64,000 bases of DNA, taken from Candidatus Peribacteria bacterium. GTDB lineage: Bacteria; Patescibacteriota; Gracilibacteria; BD1-5; UBA6164. Below the pieces are notes generated by a model, which worked only from the letters and a program-made list of their open reading frames with translations, was not told where the DNA came from and did not search any database. A program made the translations under genes and the position numbers. Below, one piece after another: positions 31,767-43,600 of this stretch. The first letter of the stretch is position 1, and each line of letters begins with the position of its first letter. Location of the stretch: the NCBI GenBank assembly GCA_023898505.1, contig CP060226.1, positions 1,240,001 through 1,304,000 on the forward strand, read 5' to 3'.

Positions 31767-32687
31767 ATGAAATCGATGGCTTCTGGATTTCTTGCTTTTG
31801 TACTCCTTTTTTCACCGTTTCATCTCAGTTATGCGGCTACTGAGCTCACCACTACTCCAACACTTTCAGACTCTACTACGACATCATTGTCTATCGATTG
31901 GGATGAAGTAGAGGGGGCAGCAGCATACTATGTCTACTATGATGTCAAATCTGGTGTCGAAGATGGATATACTTCAGAGTTGAGTGATATCTTTGATGTT
32001 CCAGGAGCAGAGATTACTGATCTAGAACCAGGGACTACCTACTATGTAGCGGTGACGGTATTTGATGAAAATGGAGAAGAAAGTAACTTTTCTCCTGAAG
32101 CTGTATTTACCACAAAGACTCCTGGAGGAGTAGAAAGTTTTGCTTTGGAAAGTATCGAAGTAGCTTCAAAAGATACCCTTCACTTACACTTCAATGCCGA
32201 TCTTGATGATGCTGAAGACGCTGAAAGAGCATTTAAAATTACCAGCGATACTGCAGGGTACCATGAGTATAGTGTTATAGAAACAGAACTCGTATCTCCA
32301 GAGGTACTTGCGGTGACACTTGATGATGATATGATAGTATGACGGGATTATGATGTTACCGTTATTACTCTGACGGATGCAGATGGAAGAAATATCGAAT
32401 CAGGAGTTGATGGGATTACGACTATCACAGTAGATGAGATTCCAGTAGAGCAAGTAGAAGTAGCACCAGAAGAAGTAACCGTTGAAGAAAATGTAGTAGA
32501 ACAGACAGCTACTGAACCAGAAGTTGAGCTTCAAGCAGCAGAGGAAACAGTAGTAGAAACTACCGACACACAAGCAGCAGATGCTGAGGCGCTTCCTCAA
32601 GCTGGGCCAGAGCATATTCTTCTTATCCTCCTCTCTCTTATTATTACGTTTGCTATCTTTGCTATCAGTAAGGCAAAAAGAGTATAA
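31767..32687 (+). CDS. Surface protein with fibronectin type III domain and LPxTG-like C-terminal anchor
   Basis: The 306-residue protein starts with a signal peptide (MKSMASGFLAFVLLFSPFHLSYA). A fibronectin type III domain follows (about residues 25-115: SLSIDWDEVEGAAAYYVYYD, ITDLEPGTTYYVAVTVFDEN). A second beta domain (about 118-220) precedes a glutamate/threonine-rich spacer. The end LPQAGPEHILLILLSLIITF AIFAISKAKRV has the architecture of a sortase signal (LPxxG, hydrophobic helix, basic tail). An upstream ATG at 31710 would give a longer, less signal-like N-terminus. A terminator follows. Confidence 0.8.
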
Positions 32688-32702
32688 TTTTATATACTTT
32701 TT

Positions 32703-32738
32703 AAAAGAAGCGTATATTTATTATACGCTTCTTTTTTT
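32703..32738. terminator. Bidirectional terminator
   Basis: AAGAAGCGTATA and TATACGCTTCTT pair around a short loop, with A-run before and T-run after. The TAA of the leftward LemA-like gene falls in the T-run side (32737-32739). Confidence 0.8.
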
Positions 32739-33240
32739 AAAAATATTTTCTTTCGATGGGGAGGAAAAGTCCGATAACCGTAAGGTTTTTTATCATGATG
32801 AGAGTATTGAGCTTTTGGGTGATATGTTTGTAGAGCTCAATATATTTTCAGATCTCGTGACTTTTTTGGAGGAGTATATCACGAGTGTAGAGAAAACGAG
32901 CATCTTTTTGTAGCTTATTGTGTGTATGACAGACGTCAAAGATAAAATTGAGTTCATGGTGTATTTGTTTTTCCAGAGGGAGTATCTCGTGGAGTGTTGG
33001 ATTATATCCAGAAAATGAAAATGCGTGTTTACGGAGTCTGAGGATTTCTTCGAAAATAGACTCATGTTTTGTGAGGTATGAAGTAGTACACTCGTACAGT
33101 GCTGGGATCGTATCAGCACGTCTCTGAAATAGGGCTACTATTTTTTCTTCGAGTTTTTCTACCTTGTTTTCCAAGAGGAGGAGAAAGAGATAGTAGAGAC
33201 TAACCAATCAGATACATCCGAATATAAGGTATTGCCACAT
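32737..33240 (-). CDS. LemA-like membrane protein
   Basis: The 167-residue protein begins with one membrane helix (MWQYLIFGCIGLVSLYYLFL) and continues NKVEKLEEKIVALFQRRADT and IPALYECTTSYLTKHESIFEE, a helical hairpin similar to LemA proteins ('R.dliPnLv'). The C-terminus (GKYIELYKHITQKLNTL, then GLFLPIERKYF) fits the last LemA helices. Joining across the TGA at 32848 supplies the final 38 residues. The function of LemA is not established. The assignment is moderate because similarity is judged by eye. Confidence 0.6.
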
Positions 33241-33434
33241 ATGCATACAACTCTAAAAAATTAAGTATCGAGAATAGTGTAGCATATTTTTTCTAGAAAA
33301 TAAAAAATATGTATTATTTACTGGTTGGGATGATATGAGAGGGATACGAAGTTTATAGAAGTATGTACATCTCGATTTTGAGAAAGATATTTCAGGAAAC
33401 TTTGTAGATATTATTATACTACGAAAGATTGGCT

Positions 33435-33701
33435 CTATTTTGGAAAATATCTATAGATTTCCTTTCTGTGGAGAAATCTTTGCAGTACTACGGTGTTTCA
33501 CGTTATACTAAATCATAGTCGGTAGTCTCAAATCCTGATTCTATAGTAATTTTTAAAACCGTGCAGTTTTTTTATTCCCGCTATTGAGTTAATTTCTGGA
33601 GAACATTTTATATCATTAATCTTCGTGAAAATACGCTTTAATAAAGACTTATCAATACCTGATAAGTCTTTATCGAATAGTTCTATAAACTCTACTTTCA
33701 T
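33435..33701 (-). CDS. RelE/ParE family toxin
   Basis: The 88-residue protein has the RelE-type core: LLKRIFTKINDIKCSPEIN, GIKKLHGFKNYYRIRIGDYR, and the end VVLQRFLHRKEIYRYFP. Active-site-like arginines and histidine sit in the last strands. RelE toxins cleave mRNA in the ribosome and ParE toxins block gyrase; the type cannot be decided here. Three TGA codons encode glycine, one within the conserved YRIRIGDYR. Its start overlaps the end of the upstream antitoxin by 10 bases. Confidence 0.82.
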
Positions 33702-33868
33702 AGGTACTTCTTTTCTAGTATATTGATATCAAAAGTAGGGCTTCAGGTATGAGTATGCATTATTTTTCATAGCTTATAATCTTCGACCGCCTCGATAAAG
33801 TCCTCGATAGTATCAAAGTTAAATGTCTGTAGTTGTAAATCTTCTTTTTCTATGGTAATGGTGGTCAT
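33692..33868 (-). CDS. Antitoxin of the RelE-like pair
   Basis: The 58-residue protein (MTTITIEKEDLQLQTFNFDT, then IEDFIEAVEDYKLGKIMHTH) is short and acidic and overlaps the toxin gene, as expected for the antitoxin of this class. I do not recognise its family. It is too short and too interrupted by TGA to be found with the standard code. Confidence 0.65.
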
Positions 33869-33969
33869 AGATCTTGAGTAAAAAATAATTTCTTCAAATT
33901 ATATGTTTTTTGAGAAAAGTGTAAACTTTTAGTTATATAAGTCTTTTTTCGTCCACAAAAGTTATACAA

Positions 33970-33998
33970 AAATGCCCGCTTAAGCGGTCGTTTTTGTT
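33970..33998. terminator. Terminator-like palindrome
   Basis: CCGCTTAAGCGG (33976-33987) is a perfect palindrome flanked by A-rich and T-rich runs, in the gap between the toxin-antitoxin pair and the gene at 34113. Confidence 0.55.
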
Positions 33999-34112
33999 TT
34001 TCTGTCAAAAACTTTTTTTTCTTGGCTTCTGGGAGAGGATTCACAGAGCTACAATAAATTGACAATACCAGGGGGAAAGGATATAATACAAAGTGATTTA
34101 TTTTGTCAGCAT

Positions 34113-35474
34113 ATGGTTATGGCAGAGATTGGAGTTGATACATTTCTTGGTGCTTCTTCAGAACAGCAATGACAATGTCCTTCTGATAAAGTGTGAGTTT
34201 TGACGGGGCGAGTTTGTGCAATGACGGGTATGACTTTAGATGTTCTGAGGCAGACTGTTTCAGTGCTTCCCCAAACATTAATGGTACCTTTTTTATCTGC
34301 AATCATAGCAATTTCTTCTCCTGCTCAGGCTGCTGACTGATTTCAGCATGCCTCATATCAAACTACTCCTGATACACTTGTGGCAAGCTGATGAAGATTA
34401 CCACCAGATGTTTTACAATGAGGACCATCTGTTATTCATGCGTATTTACGTAGCATTCGATGATTTCAGTACTCTCCAGAGAGCTTTGATATTGCAGATG
34501 CTCCTCTTCCATTAAAAGGGGTAGTTCCTGCGGGGATGGAAGACTTAAAAGTAAAATTATCAGAGATTCATATTCCCAACGGAGAGATAACTGTTGATAC
34601 ATTACAACAAGCGGTATTGTGAGTTTTACAAGAAAGAGCTGACGATCCTGAATATAGTAGTAGATGGTCAGGTGAAGTGCAAGATTTAGTTGATCACTAT
34701 CCAGAAGCATCTGCAAAGGCAGTAAACGCGTTAAATAGATATGTTGAAAAGTTGCAAAAAGATGGGAAAGAGCTAAATCCATATTTGGTAGAAAGAGCCT
34801 TTACAACGATTATTACTGTCTTGAAAACATTAGAGGTAGATCCACAGTTACAGCACACAAATCATATGGCGTTTTTATCTGATGTGTATTATTTATTAGT
34901 AGCTTTAGATATAGATGTAAATTGAGCTAAAGAGCATGCTTTAAAATGAGCTTCCCAAGGCGAGTCATATATTATCGTTCCTCTTAATGGACCGAGGGCT
35001 AGATTACTTGATAGTTATGTAGAAATACAGATTCCTATACCGTTTATTGAACGTTATAATGCTGTTCTTGAACAGTATAATATTGCTTTAGATAGTATGA
35101 AAGCAAACTCAAGAACTAGGCAGGTAGAAGCCTTTAATTCTTTACCATATGCATCTCAATTAGAAGCGCTAGGGATTTTTGCATATTCTTTATCAGATGG
35201 TTCTAAATGGAAATGAGGTAAGGCTTTGAAAGCAGCAACTTCTATAGCTACGGTACATGATAGAATTAGATCTTCAGCACAAGAAACTGGAAAATATGAT
35301 CAGAGAGATGCAAATATGCTTGCCTTGTGAGCTAGAAAATACATGAAAAATGTACCTTCGTCAGAATGAACATATACACTAACCCTTTTATCGCTTTACG
35401 ATGATAGAGATGCTCAATTACAGTATTATCAACAACAACAAGCTCTTTTACATTGAGCTTCTCAAGCGCTTTAA
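34113..35474 (+). CDS. Large uncharacterised protein with a delayed signal-like helix
   Basis: The 453-residue protein is read through some 17 TGA codons. Residues about 45-75 hold a hydrophobic stretch ending SAIIAISSPAQAADG, which looks like a signal peptide with an AxA site but lies behind a 40-residue N-terminal extension. The rest is largely helical (EVQDLVDHYPEASAKAVNAL, NRYVEKLQKDGKELN) with a glutamine-rich C-terminus. I recognise no family. It is the first of three large unknown genes separated by a HicBA pair; the next starts 65 bp downstream. Confidence 0.6.
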
Positions 35475-35539
35475 TTAAATTTTGCTATAAATCAAAATAA
35501 ATGGTAGTATTTTATAGATAAATACTACCATTTATTTTT

Positions 35540-37327
35540 ATGTGAATAGATTGACCTACATATTCTGAGTGACTACAAAATGCAGAAAGACCTGACGTTA
35601 TTGTTATAATAGAAAGGTTTACTACACAATTTTCTCCTGAGTTTCCTGATGAAATAGAATGATTTAAAGAGAGTTTTATTCAAATTTCTGAAGAAAATCA
35701 GCAGAAGTTTTCTGCGATTATCCAGTTATTAAACACAAATGTTAGTCAAGATGAATTATATCAATACTTTAATATGATATGATTTCCAGAAGATACAGAT
35801 ATGATAGAAGAGTTTATTATTCAGATGGAACCAAAGTTACAGGTAGAGAGGGGTGATTTAGAAAGTTCTGATAGTGATATTCGTCAGGATTTTCTTACTT
35901 TAAAATTTAATGAAATATTTAGGAAACCTCAGTATGCTGATATTATTAAAGATGCTGAGAGTAGAATACCGGATAGTACTATTTTATGAGATAGGAATTT
36001 AGCAATATTATCTGCTTGTTATAATGAGTTATTAGCAAGAGCAAAACAAGAGTCACCCGCAGATTTTATTCAGGTATATGAATACCTTTCTGCAATACAA
36101 CAAGCAACAAATGATAGGCAACTTTTTCCTGACTTATCCAAATATACATGAGTATATAATGGTATTAAGAAGCTTCTTACTAATCCAGAATCTGCTGTAA
36201 ATTCTGAGATTATTTTGAGGTCTGAAAAAGCTTTAGTATGATACGATGGTTGAACAGATTTAAAAGTAGAGGGGAAAACATTAAGTTTCCAAGATCAAAT
36301 GGTCGATCTCTCCGAGATCCCACCGAAAAGATATATTGTTTCACCAGAAACGGGCTATAAACTCGAGAGTGGTACTGTAGACTATCGTCCAGATAGAGAA
36401 TCTCAGAAACATAAAAAAGGGTTAGAAAAAGAGTATGCTCAAAACAATGAAGCACTGACTAAAATCGAAGGACAACAACAGGGATTACAAGCAAGGAAAG
36501 AGGGGGTTGAACAAGCAGATCTTACGACAGATACAGTAAACGATCAATTATATAGACTGTATATTAACGATAATCAGATAAAGGGTCTTATAGAGAGGGT
36601 AGATACTGCAAGAGAAAGTGGGCAAGATACCCAGGAACTAGAATCACAATTACGAGCAGCATTAATCCATAAAATAGATGGCGAGATTACGAGCCTACTA
36701 CAACAACAACAAGAGTTACAACAGAGAAATACGGAGATTGAGGAACAGATAGCAGTAATCGATAGCAAAGAGGCACAAAGACTACAGGCATATCAAGAAC
36801 AACTCCGTCTAAAAGATATTCAAGCAAGAAAGACGAGAGACTTCCTCTCTTCCATCGGTTTCGACCTCATCCCACAATCTACTACCGACCAGGTAATTGC
36901 AACACTCAACTCCAATACAGGACTCAGGGCACAACTTGGTATCACTGGAGAGATTAATCTGGCTGAGTGAAGACTCGGGATAAATAAAGATGGTGGAGAC
37001 ATCGAAATCAATGCAGCGGAAAAAACAGTATTTGCAAAACTGGTAAATAGGATGATTAGCGGAAGCGAGGATAGACCGATTAATGTACTTGCTATTCAAA
37101 GTGGTTCTGGAGTCCCAGTACAAAATAGAACTGCCTTTAAGGCGGAGCTCGGAGAAATCGTAAATACCAATGGATACGGAGTAGCGATGGAGAATCTGAG
37201 AAACTCTCTCTGACAAGATGTCGTAAAAAATAGCTATGGGGAAGAGTGGACGACAGGATCTGGAGGAAAAGTTGTGAGTGATGGTAGTGGTAAGGGATAT
37301 GATGTTATGTGAGGTGGAGGAAATTAG
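35540..37327 (+). CDS. Large uncharacterised coiled-coil protein
   Basis: The 595-residue protein joins three TGA-separated blocks. The first 250 residues are mixed helical without a signal peptide. Residues about 290-440 form a long coiled coil (KGLEKEYAQNNEALTKIEGQ, LLQQQQELQQRNTEIEEQIA). The C-terminus is glycine-rich (WTTGSGGKVVSDGSGKGYDV). No known domain is recognised. The region 36300-37320 uses fewer TGA codons than the first half, so the two halves may have different histories. It shares strand and spacing with its neighbours. Confidence 0.6.
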
Positions 37328-37384
37328 GGTTGATTTTTTGAGGATATTGATATAATTTTATTGTTAATTTGCTAATTTCTGGCT

Positions 37385-37594
37385 ATGTCTACCTATCATG
37401 TGCTTGTAGAAAAAGAATGATCCTTGTATGTTGCTCATAACCTTGAATTGGGGGTAGTTTCTCAGGGACAGACATATGAAGAATCTTTAGTTAACCTCAA
37501 AGAAGCCACATCTTTATATCTTGAAGATGAAAGCGATAATATAGATAGGACATATAATTATTGAGAGTATGCCCTTACCAGTATCGCAGTGTAG
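37385..37594 (+). CDS. HicB-like antitoxin
   Basis: The 69-residue protein has the HicB partial RNase H-like fold: STYHVLVEKEGSLYVAHNLE, VVSQGQTYEESLVNLKEATS, LYLEDE. It lies 2 bp before a HicA gene. The usual C-terminal DNA-binding domain is absent, as in the short HicB group. The order HicB-HicA is reversed relative to the classical operon. Confidence 0.82.
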
Positions 37595-37596
37595 AG

Positions 37597-37827
37597 ATGG
37601 TAAAGTCAAATTATTCATATATTTCTGGAAAAGACGTAATTCGAGAGTTAGGAAAACAGTATGGATGTGATATCGTATTTCAAAAATGAAGTCATATCAA
37701 GGTAGTGGTTGGAGGAAAGAAAACAGTTATCCCAAACCATAAGCAACTTGCATACGGAACTTTTTCTGCTATTCTGAAACAGTTAGGGATTGATGAAGAG
37801 AGATTTTTGGATGAAATTTCAAAGTAA
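37597..37827 (+). CDS. hicA: HicA-like mRNA interferase toxin
   Basis: The 76-residue protein has the HicA double-stranded-RNA-binding-like fold: ISGKDVIRELGKQYGCDIVF, QKGSHIKVVVGGKKTVIPNH with the catalytic histidine in GSHIK, then KQLAYGTFSAILKQLGID. One glycine before SHIK is TGA-encoded. It is paired with HicB and followed by a terminator. Confidence 0.87.
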
Positions 37828-37833
37828 CTACCA

Positions 37834-37872
37834 AAAAAACTTGAGAAAATTAATTTTCTCAAGTTTTTTATT
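37834..37872 (+). terminator. Intrinsic terminator after hicBA
   Basis: ACTTGAGAAAATT (37839-37851) and its exact complement (37852-37864) form a hairpin with A-run before and T-run after. Confidence 0.85.
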
Positions 37873-37942
37873 GACAAAAATTATAAATTAATTATAAGGA
37901 ATTAGTTATTTAATCTTTTTTTAATTGGTTAATCAAATTTGT

Positions 37943-40552
37943 ATGAGAAATGTAGTTCAAAACTGAGGACTAGACCAATGAGGAGTAATAGAACTTTTTG
38001 GAGGTAAGCTTTGAGAAATTGATACAGAGCTGGGGAATATAGAATCAGTACTAGATTTATGAGGATTTGATGTTACTCGTATGGAATTAAGACTTGCTTC
38101 TGTGTTAGCAAGGATTGAAGGTATGGGATTTGCTTCAGATACTGAATTATCCGTTACCTACGCTTGAGCAGTACAAGAGTTACTAAATTCACGACTTAGA
38201 GAATACGAGAGATTATTTTCACTTTTTAATGCACGAAGAGATAGTGTAGCCTTGGATGATTGATGACAAGTACTGGTTGACGCTATGATGCAACCTCCTC
38301 TTTGAAGTGTCAATTCATCGATATTATCTGATGCTCAAAGATTATTAGCACTATTACAGTCAGATAGGACCAATCCGTATGCAAAGCTAGAGGCTTCTGT
38401 ACTTATGCATACCTTAGTTACACAGTTTCATCAGTTACAATCATATATCGATGCAACACTCTTAGGATTGAACTTTGATTATGGAGACCTAATGAATCAA
38501 CTACATAAAGCAAATGTTTGAAAATCAGGATATGATATAAGAGCAGTAAATGCGTTATATGATGCTATTGCCCACAAGAGACAAGCGGGGATACAGAAAT
38601 TAGCTCCTGCACTCAGAGATAAAGCTCAGCAATTATATCGTGAAATTGACGAGTTAATTACTGCATTTGATATGTTAGATTGACCAGAAAAGGTTAGACA
38701 GAAAGGAGTTTGAATAATAAAAAGAATTTTAATCAAAGTAGGTGGACTTGCATCAGTAGTAATATGATTCTTTAATTCATCAGCTGTACTAGCTGATGAT
38801 ATTGGTGGGGAAGTTCAGACAAGTTTAGATGCTATTATGGCAGGTGTTGATGGGCAGGACTTTTTTCCAAACTATGCGGATGATAGATTAGAAGCTCCAC
38901 TACCTCCTGAAGTAAATTTGGAATGAGCAGCAGAGACACAATTATGACCAGTTACGTGGCTTAAATGGGCAGAAGAAAATCCAGATGCTGCGGCTAAGAT
39001 TTTAGCCGATTGACCAGCGATACCGACAAGCGATTATCATAAATGGAAAGCAAGAAAAGAAGCAATGCGTACAATGGAAGCAAATGGTATGCAAATACCT
39101 GGAGAATCACAATCTGTATGATTGAAGCTTCCTTTTGATTTACAGGTATATGGTACTGGATGAGAGTGAAGTAATGGAGTTGAATCATACACATGATGAT
39201 GAGTAACACTGAGAACCGATAGATTTGTAGGTAAAGCAGAATTATGAGATGGGTACACGCATGCTTCTGCTGTATGAACTCTTCCAGTTTGAGATAATGG
39301 AGCTTATATAAAAGGAGGAGTTGCTCATCTAAAAAGAAATGTAACTTTGTGAGGAGAAACAAAATGAGTAAAGCAGACAACACTATGATGAGCTGTTGGT
39401 ATGTGAGATGATGTTCATAATATTGAATTTGGAGTAATTGCCTCAGATGTTGCGCGTACTACATTTCCTGGATATGTTGTTGATCCAGGTGATGCTATAA
39501 CCACATATGTTGAAGCAATTCTTAGATATAATCCAGATATGTGACAGTTTGATGTAGCACTTTCTGCTGAAAATACATCTTTAGGAGATAATGATTATGG
39601 AAATGCTAGATTTACAACGACATATTATCCTACAACAAATCAAGGTATAACTTTTTGAGTTGATACTATGGAACCATCACAAGATTGGAATGCTCAAGTA
39701 TGATTCAATGCATCATTTGATAGTATGAGAGATTTATTTTCTTGAGAGGCTAAGTGGTCACCGTATTTTGAAGTTGGAAAATGAGTATGAGAACATATGG
39801 ATATCAGGTATACGTGGAGACATGGGGTAGCAAAAGATTCTTTACACTTGAAAGACCGATTTGAAAGGTGAATACAAACAGTTACTATTACCGCACAGGA
39901 CTTAGATCCTAAGAGTTTCGTCCAAGAGGCTGAAGAGCCAATAGAAGAAGTTATAACTCCAGAAGTGCAAGATGGACCAACAACCATAGGAACTCCAACT
40001 CTTGTATCTAAAACAGATACTACGGTTTCGGTAAATCCAGCTGGGTTTACTGATGTTAATGGAGTAAAAAATGTGAGAGTTGTTGCTTATTCAGATGCTG
40101 CGCTCACTCATGAGGTTTCCAGTAGTACCAGTGGAAGTTTTTCAGGTCTTACTGGATCTACAACGTATTATTTTTCTATGGTCGGTGAAGCGAAGAATGA
40201 AGTTACTGGTCAATTTGAAGAGAAAAAGGGAGAAGCGTTAACGGTAACTACAGACGCTACAAATAGTGCTCCTACTTCAACAAATGAAACCGAAAGTACA
40301 TCGTTTTCGAATACAGCATCTGGAGATTTAGCAGATAATGTTACTGATGCAGAAACTTCTGATAATCTTCTTACTCGTACTATTGTATCTTGACCTGCAC
40401 ATGGAAATGTGATCTTTACTTCAAATACTGCATATACTTATACAGCTACGCAACCAAGGTATGTATGAAGTGATACTTTTGTAGTTAGATATACAGATCC
40501 TGGATGATTAAGTACCGATATAACTGTGACTGTAAATGATATTATAAACTAG
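37943..40552 (+). CDS. Large surface protein with internal signal-like helix, barrel-like and cadherin-like regions
   Basis: The 869-residue protein contains some 40 TGA glycines. Residues 1-250 are helical (TELSVTYAGAVQELLNSRL). A hydrophobic stretch follows at about 255-286 (KRILIKVGGLASVVIGFFNS, then SAVLADD), like a delayed signal peptide. Residues about 390-640 are alternating beta strands with aromatic ends (GAYIKGGVAHLKRNVTLGGE, TTYVEAILRYNPDMGQFDVA) that resemble a porin-type barrel. A fibronectin-like part (about 675-770) and a cadherin-like end (PAHGNVIFTSNTAYTYTATQ, YVGSDTFVVRYTDPGGLSTD) follow. Function is unknown; surface exposure is likely. Confidence 0.65.
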
Positions 40553-40555
40553 TAA

Positions 40556-40601
40556 AAAGATATATAAAAAGACTCCTTAAGGAGTCTTTTTATATATCTT
40601 T
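40556..40601. terminator. Long bidirectional terminator palindrome
   Basis: A 21-bp perfect stem (AAAGATATATAAAAAGACTCC with its complement) and a TTAA loop lie between two convergent large genes. The TAA stop of the leftward gene (40577-40579) is in the loop. Confidence 0.9.
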
Positions 40602-43600
40602 AAGAAATCAATAATTCAGTTTAATTGTCTTTGTTTTGTATTGTCTCCTCAAATATATAAGTTATTGGCAGTAATTGATTGAGTTCAGGTGATACTTTTG
40701 GTGGTGGTGTTTCAGTCCTGTATGATTAGGTTATAGGTTCATGAGTTATAAATAAATATTATATTGTAATTTTTATCATTGGAAAACAAGTCATATTGTA
40801 TTCATCATCAGATTACATTTCAATTTAACTTTATAATAGTTTGTTTTTGTCATGATGCATTTGATCACAAGTATGCAAATGATAGTCCATTTGGTACTCC
40901 AGATGCTCCTATTCAACTAATAGACCAAAGATATTTATTTTCTACTTTATTATTCATATCTTCTCATCTTACTCTCATTTCAATTGCATAATCTCCACTT
41001 AGGTCTAAGTTATTATATTTTAAGTAATCTGCGCTAGACACAGTGGTTAGAAAGATTCACTTTGTGTTATCTATATCTACAAACGAGTTGTTTTTAGTAA
41101 ATGAGGTAACATCTGAATTTGAGAGTCAGATACTTGAAAGTTCATCCCCATTTTTATGAGCATCTCCTCCACCATCTTTTGAATATTTATTTTCATCTTG
41201 GTCGATATTTGCAACGTAGTCGGTGGCAATCCCTATAGAGTTTATCTTTCAAAGATTATTATATAAGTAGAGATCCCCAGCTATATTATACGGAGCGTAG
41301 GCATATACATTCCATCATGCTCACATATTGTTTGATACACACTCTTTTAGGTTAGAATCACTTTCATATACCCAAAAAGTACTACAGGTTGGTGCGCAAG
41401 CGTTTCCATTTGGAGTATATCCACTATTACACGACTCAACGCTACTATGGGTGGTAGACCAGCTTCAGCTATCCCAAGTACCATTCCATACAAATTCTCA
41501 TACTCAGTGGTCAATTGCTCATGTTTTCGTATTTATCTTACAGTTATTTAATTCTAAGTGGTACCCAGCTTCACAAGATACGATACTATCATTTATATAA
41601 CTTCCATTGGTTGTATCGAGACGTTGTTTCATCGTACCAATCTTTGTACTGGTTCCTGCAAGGAGTATGTTTGTGTTGATAAATTCTTTTTTACATGCTG
41701 AGTGATCATCGAGAGCTATATAGTCATCTATACAACTAATATCATAAAAGCTATATAAAACATTATTCCATATTTCTGTTTTCGTTCCTACTATATTCTC
41801 CTCCCCTTCATAAAGAGACGATTCTTTTTTGTTAAGTACGCAACTATTTGTCACTGAGTCAAAATGATATCCATCATTGCTCGTAGCATCATTACAAATA
41901 ATAGTACTCGTTTCGCTTTGTATTTCTATAGTACCATTATTACAGATAGCAGTTGCCTGAAAGTCGTTTTCCCCATTTCCTCACGTAATTGATTCTACTT
42001 TTGATATGTCTTCACTTCATCCGTGAATCATCGATGGTACATCGTATTCTTCTACTGTTTGCGCATTACAATTTACTGGAGTTCACTTAGCACAGACTCT
42101 TTCTCTATACTCGGTATCTCATTGGAGATCTCTCGTGGCACTCAGTAATTGCCCATCATTACAGCTAAAAATTTGTCTCTCATCCTCACAAGTATTTGCA
42201 GCATCATAGGCGATAGAGGCGGTAGTATAGAGGGCGATATTTTGAGCGTGAGGGATATCGATAGTAGTCCCATCTTGTAACTCAGCGATACAAGACTGAC
42301 GTACAATTGGTTGGATTTCTCTGGTTGTTTCCGGAGTATCCGTACGAGAGTCATACTGATACTGCATAGCATTTCCAGTGTTTACAAACTTAGTACGAGT
42401 ACACTGTACTTTTCTGTTGACGATACGACATACCTGTACTCCGATAGCCGCATTTCCTTGTATAATTTGCCCGAGACTTTGAGTTCCGTTACTTACTCCT
42501 CCTAGAGTTAGAGTAGGTTCACTTACAATGGATCTTTCTACTTGGATAGGTTCAAATTGTGTATTTTCTACGAGAGTGATGATATTACCGCTCAGGCTTT
42601 CAGCGAGAGGAGTTCTAAACCTTCCTTCTGCATTTGATACGACGATATGTTGTGCTCTCTTGAGTTTATCTTTGATGCGGAACTGGAGGGTAATTCTAGG
42701 AGGAGTATCACTCGAAATCTCGATAGATTCTACATCTGTTTGATCGTTATTGGTAATATTTTCATCTCTTTCTAGTTGTTCTTCAGCATGGGAAGTAGAG
42801 GTTGTTTCTTCGAGATCTACTCCGGCACTTGTTTCGTTACGCCCCACTTCTATATAGGATACTCCATTTTGTACTTCGGTTACTCCAGATACATCTATGC
42901 TCTCCGTACTCAGAGGGGTGTTTGATTCTATTTTTTCTACCAGGTTTTCGATACCAAGGTCTTCAGTGATCTCCGCTATTTCTACTTTTCCTTGTTCTAC
43001 GGTGATATTGGATTTATTGCTGTCTTTTGTCACTCCAAATACTGTCCCCCTGACAGCCGCAACCATATCAGTCGTATACACTTCAAACTCAGACTCGTCA
43101 TCATAGTTTGGTGCCTTTGTCCAGAGACTTCCAGCATTGAGGGCAAGGGCTATCTGTGTTACCAAGTTATTGTCCTCTGTATACTCCATCTTTGCCAGTA
43201 CGAGCTCTGAGTCTTCTGTCTCATTTCAGAGGGTTGATTCAGCACCATCAGAAAAATAGATGTCTGCAAAACCACCACTCGCTACTTCGATACTATCTCC
43301 ATGTGTGAGGGTATAGGAAAGAATCTCGTCCGTACTGGTGATACTATTATTGATAGTCACGGTTCCTGAAAACGTATCTACCTTTGCTACCACCAGACGT
43401 TCATCAGGGTTATATGGCATATTGTCCGTACCGTTATGATAGACAAAATTTGGGCCATTGTATTCTCTGATGAGGTTATAGGGACCAGATTCTCCGGAAT
43501 AATTTCCATGTACGAGGGCAACGTACTCTTCTCCTTCTTTCATAACTCCCGATACTTCAAAATTATCACCATCGATAGTTTTCCCATAGGCGTAGTATTG

